Shown: positions 6,427 to 7,107 of the stretch, piece by piece
How the letters are laid out: each line of letters opens with the position of its first letter
How positions within the stretch are numbered: position 1 is the first letter of the stretch
NCBI GenBank assembly: GCA_025351675.1
Contig: JANXVK010000463.1
Location: 1 to 7,107 of the forward strand
DNA from: Rhizobacter sp.
Lineage (GTDB): Bacteria > Pseudomonadota > Gammaproteobacteria > Burkholderiales > Burkholderiaceae_C
Length of the DNA: 7,107 nt
Direction: 5' to 3'
Program-made: the position numbers and the translations under genes
Notes under the pieces: model-generated
What the model saw: the letters and a program-made list of their open reading frames with translations, nothing else
Told to the model about the DNA's origin: nothing
The model's database searches: none

Positions 6427-7107
6427 TCACGCCGCGAGCTTGTCGATGCTCTCGGCGCACCAGCCCTTGTCGGACTGGTCCAACTCGGCAAAGGCCTCAC
6501 GAGCACGCGCCAGTGCCCGCGCGTGTCCGGTCGCGTTGCCGGCGGCGCGTTCGACGCGGCCGAGCGCCTCCCAGCCGAACAGGCGCTCCAGCGCCGCACC
6601 GTCGTTCGCCGCGACGATCTCGAGGCAGGCCCGCGCGTTCTCGCGGGCACGCGCCAGGTCACCCGCCTGCAGCCAGGTGTTGGCGAGCCGGTACTCGGCG
6701 CGCTCGGTCTCCAGCCAGGTGCCGGCGAGGGCCCAGTGAAGGCGCGCGGTCTGCACGGCAAGGATCATCAGTGCGCGCTCGTCGGCGCTGCGCCCGGGCT
6801 TTTCTTCGAGCGCGCACGCGAGGTTGTTGCCGGTGACGGCCAATGCCCGGTTCATCGGGTCGGCCGCCGGCAGGCCGGCGCGCTGCGCGAGCTCGAGTGC
6901 CTGCTGCAGCAGCGTGTGCGCACGCGCCGTGTCGCGCTCGGCAAGGCTGGAGGCGGCCATCGCCACGACGCGAATCCGGTCGGAAGGCGAGAGACCGTCG
7001 AGCACTGCACTCTCGCCCGCCGCGAGTCGCAGGCTCGCGACGCTGCGCGTGCGCGCCTGCCCGCTCGCCGCTTCGGCCAGGAACGCCGGCAGCGCGGCCA
7101 GCCGCTC
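6427..7107 (-). CDS. TPR-like helical repeat protein, C-terminal part
   Basis: Partial: the frame is open to the window edge, so the start is outside; the GTG at 7005-7003 inside it is not needed as a start. 226 residues are visible, very rich in Ala, Leu, Arg and Glu. Helix pairs of tetratricopeptide type can be seen, best in RLANTWLQAGDLARARENA (about residues 141-159), where Gly-Asp-Leu-Ala-Arg-Ala sits at the usual turn, and in LFGWEALGRVERAAGN with its following helix (176 onward). There is no catalytic motif, signal or membrane segment in the visible part. Such regions mediate protein contacts; the partner and role are unknown. The C-terminus DQSDKGWCAESIDKLAA is less helical. I do not recognise a named gene. 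It could equally be the sensor or repeat end of a larger multidomain protein. Confidence 0.75.
   Translation of the reverse strand, partial: ERLAALPAFLAEAASGQARTRSVASLRLAAGESAVLDGLSPSDRIRVVAMAASSLAERDTARAHTLLQQALELAQRAGLPAADPMNRALAVTGNNLACALEEKPGRSADERALMILAVQTARLHWALAGTWLETERAEYRLANTWLQAGDLARARENARACLEIVAANDGAALERLFGWEALGRVERAAGNATGHARALARAREAFAELDQSDKGWCAESIDKLAA

Noticed and set aside
6414..6433. Possible terminator between the converging cls and TPR genes (GGCG...CGCC).
   Set aside because: Only a four-pair stem and no T-tract, and it runs into the TPR coding sequence; not distinguishable from chance.
1..7107. Search for a defence system, mobile element, CRISPR array, tRNA or other accessory module.
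   Set aside because: No transposase, integrase, direct-repeat array, tRNA-like fold or defence-type domain was seen; all large frames resolve to core metabolic or common conserved families.

Overview
The window is a compact, GC-rich stretch of bacterial chromosome with third codon positions strongly biased to G/C. The proteins most resemble those of Betaproteobacteria, order Burkholderiales (the Rubrivivax / Methylibium / Rhizobacter type of genome). This placement rests on protein recall and gene neighbourhood, not on a marker gene. No rRNA, tRNA, CRISPR, insertion sequence, phage or plasmid gene is visible, and composition is even from end to end.

Layout. Positions 1-2244 (+) hold a tight three-gene run: the 3' part of an M20-family amidohydrolase (hippurate/aminoacylase type), a DUF2817 protein that keeps the M14 zinc-carboxypeptidase catalytic residues, and a small nine-cysteine DUF1272 protein. 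Positions 2248-4823 (-) hold tal (transaldolase) followed by pgi (glucose-6-phosphate isomerase), joined by a 4-base ATGA stop/start overlap. Positions 4824-4952 are the divergent intergenic region, which contains two short perfect inverted repeats. Positions 4953-6413 (+) hold cls, a cardiolipin synthase with two HKD motifs that probably starts at GTG. Positions 6427-7107 (-) hold the C-terminal part of an alanine-rich helical protein with TPR-like repeats, cut by the window edge.

How the genes work together. Tal makes fructose-6-phosphate from pentose-phosphate intermediates and Pgi interconverts it with glucose-6-phosphate, so the tal-pgi pair is a coherent sugar-phosphate recycling unit. 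The M20 and DUF2817 hydrolases are probably co-transcribed and may act on acylated amino acids or small peptides, but the substrate cannot be read from sequence. Cls is a housekeeping membrane-lipid enzyme.

This looks like an ordinary core-genome region. I found no convincing undescribed system. The points most worth a second look are the paired metallohydrolases with DUF1272, the palindrome that holds both stop codons of the convergent DUF1272 and pgi genes, and the two tandem inverted repeats between tal and cls.
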